Below, piece by piece: positions 62,855-64,000 of a stretch of 64,000 nucleotides of DNA (the stretch's first letter is position 1; every line of letters begins with the position of its first letter). This DNA is from Cytophagaceae bacterium (lineage in GTDB: Bacteria; Bacteroidota; Bacteroidia; Cytophagales; Spirosomataceae), in contig CANFVE010000003.1 of NCBI GenBank assembly GCA_947450365.1, positions 1 to 64,000 of the forward strand. Direction: 5' to 3'. The position numbers were made by a program, and so were the translations under genes. The notes under the pieces were generated by a model. That model had not been told where the DNA came from. It saw only the letters and a list, made by a program, of their open reading frames with translations, and did not search any database.

Positions 62855-64000
62855 ATGAATAAGTTTACAAAACCTGCCCTTTCCTTTGTTCAAATTTTGA
62901 ACATGAGTGTTGGCTTTTTGGGTATCCAATTTGGATTTGCCTTGCAGAACGGAAATGCCTCTCGCATCTTACAGAGTTTTGGGGCGGATGTGGAACAGTT
63001 GTCCTGGTTTTGGTTAGCAGCTCCGCTAACCGGGATGATTATTCAACCGATTATAGGTTTTTATTCTGATCGAACATGGAATGTGTTAGGTCGCCGTAAG
63101 CCCTTTTTTCTAACAGGAGCCCTATTAGCATCGCTTGCCCTATTTTTTTTTCCGCATGCAGGGGCTTTAGCGGGTTATATTCCTCCGATGATTGTCGGGG
63201 CAGGAATCCTCATGATGATGGACGCTTCGTTCAATGTATCCATGGAACCCTTCAGGGCCCTCGTCGCCGATAATTTACCTGATCATCAGAATACCTTGGG
63301 GTTTTCGATTCAAACGTTTTTAATCGGAATAGGTGCTGTGGCCGGTTCTTGGTTACCCTATATTTTTGCGAATTGGCTTGGTTTTGGTTCTGAAGCCCCA
63401 GCTGGTGAGATTCCTGAGAACGTGAAATATTCATTTTATGTTGGCGCTTTTGTATTCATGGGGGCCATTGTGTGGACTATTTTAACAACCAAAGAATATT
63501 CGCCCAAGGAACGCGAGGAAATGGGTTTTGCGGAGGAGAAATCGGAAGATTCCTTAGGTTCTGTTTTTCGTTATATTCGAGAGATGCCATTTACGATGCG
63601 TCAATTAGGTTTGGTTCAATTCTTTTCCTGGTTTGCCTTATTTTCAATGTGGGTATTTAGCACACCGGCGATAGCTCATCATGTGTATGGATTGCCTTTG
63701 GAAGATCATCAATCGGCGCGCTTCCAAGAAGCGGGTAATTGGGTTGGTATTGTTTTTGGTGTTTATAATGCGGTTTCTGCTGTATATGCGATGTTTTTAC
63801 CGAAGATATCTGCCAAATTTGGCAATAAACAAACCCATGCCATTTCATTGTTGGCAGGTGGGATTGGCTTGATTTCGATTTATTTTATTTCTGATCCGAT
63901 GTATTTACTCCTGAGTATGGTGGGTGTCGGTATGGCATGGGCAAGTATTTTGGCTATGCCTTATGCGATTTTAGCAGGGTCTATTCCCATGGCAAAAATG
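62855..64000 (+). CDS. MFS sugar carrier (SLC45/GPH-like), cut by window end
   Basis: At least 382 aa, with no stop before the window end. Translation from the ATG gives MNKFTKPALSFVQILNMSVG and about ten hydrophobic spans. Family marks: the WLAAPLTGMIIQPIIGFYSDRTW segment (quoted by its ends WLAAPLTG and QPIIGFYSDR), LGRRKPFF, and FRALVADNLPDHQN. This wording is that of SLC45/GPH-type sucrose and maltose carriers, often placed in Bacteroidota maltose clusters. Probable inner-membrane importer of maltose or maltodextrin by H+ symport. It follows the amylase stop by one base and is expected to be translated with it. Confidence 0.85.
   Translation, partial: MNKFTKPALSFVQILNMSVGFLGIQFGFALQNGNASRILQSFGADVEQLSWFWLAAPLTGMIIQPIIGFYSDRTWNVLGRRKPFFLTGALLASLALFFFPHAGALAGYIPPMIVGAGILMMMDASFNVSMEPFRALVADNLPDHQNTLGFSIQTFLIGIGAVAGSWLPYIFANWLGFGSEAPAGEIPENVKYSFYVGAFVFMGAIVWTILTTKEYSPKEREEMGFAEEKSEDSLGSVFRYIREMPFTMRQLGLVQFFSWFALFSMWVFSTPAIAHHVYGLPLEDHQSARFQEAGNWVGIVFGVYNAVSAVYAMFLPKISAKFGNKQTHAISLLAGGIGLISIYFISDPMYLLLSMVGVGMAWASILAMPYAILAGSIPMAKM

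Noticed and set aside
1-64000. Phage, insertion sequence, CRISPR or defence island
   Set aside because: No transposase, integrase, cas, toxin-antitoxin or restriction gene is seen; nearly all genes are core or common Bacteroidota families.

Overview
The window reads as one stretch of ordinary chromosome from a member of the Bacteroidota, most likely a Cytophagales-type aquatic bacterium. Evidence: low G+C coding sequence, very short intergenic gaps, promoters of the Bacteroidota type (TTG, 19-20 nt, TAnnTTTG) instead of -35/-10 boxes, few Shine-Dalgarno sites, and family content typical of the phylum (GSIII glutamine synthetase, DUF5686 and DUF4159 proteins, a LuxC-like reductase beside a ferredoxin, XdhC, a Na+/K+-type membrane pyrophosphatase). 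The genus assignment is inference. I saw no rRNA, tRNA, CRISPR array, insertion sequence, phage gene or plasmid function.

Layout. 0.1-2.6 kb: cinA and a 2-oxoacid dehydrogenase E2 gene. 2.7-7.7 kb (minus): GSIII, an acidic unknown protein, rsmE, DUF4159, then a separately promoted acyl-lipid desaturase. 8-14 kb: divergent GSII gene, mtaB, a hydrolase, and an outer-membrane barrel/Amt operon; with GSIII these form an ammonium-assimilation neighbourhood. 14-17 kb: ferredoxin facing a LuxC-like acyl-CoA reductase; trpS and a PAP2 phosphatase. 17-23 kb: DUF2461, dnaE, trxA, a class III aminotransferase. 23-34 kb: two DUF5686 outer-membrane proteins flanking hppA, rplY, prs and aconitase. 34-38 kb: topA, folD. 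37.8-42 kb (minus): a tight five-gene run DUF2452-menB-EVE-secreted protein-methyltransferase. 42-49 kb (plus): menE, an unknown, an aldehyde dehydrogenase, a surface metalloprotease-like propeller/barrel protein and a TPR lipoprotein, joined by overlapping stops and starts. 49-52.5 kb: thrS-infC-rpmI-rplT. 52.6-54.8 kb: a cysteine desulfurase overlapping xdhC. 54.8-58 kb: dnaK and a desaturase that looks like the eukaryotic sphingolipid delta-4 desaturase DEGS along its whole length. 58-64 kb: maltose phosphorylase, beta-phosphoglucomutase, a secreted GH13 amylase and an MFS sugar carrier cut by the window end.

How the genes work together. Maltodextrin would be cut outside the inner membrane by the amylase, imported by the MFS carrier, phosphorolysed to glucose and beta-glucose-1-phosphate, and the latter isomerised by the mutase. 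Ammonium would cross the outer membrane through the barrel, the inner membrane through Amt, and be fixed by GSII or GSIII. The best candidates for new biology are the DEGS-like desaturase, the NifS-XdhC pair (probable molybdenum-cofactor sulfuration), the HExxH-propeller-barrel protein in the menE operon, and an inverted repeat at the dnaK promoter. Several start sites were moved from the longest open frame using promoters, signal peptides and family N-termini; each case is stated in its entry.
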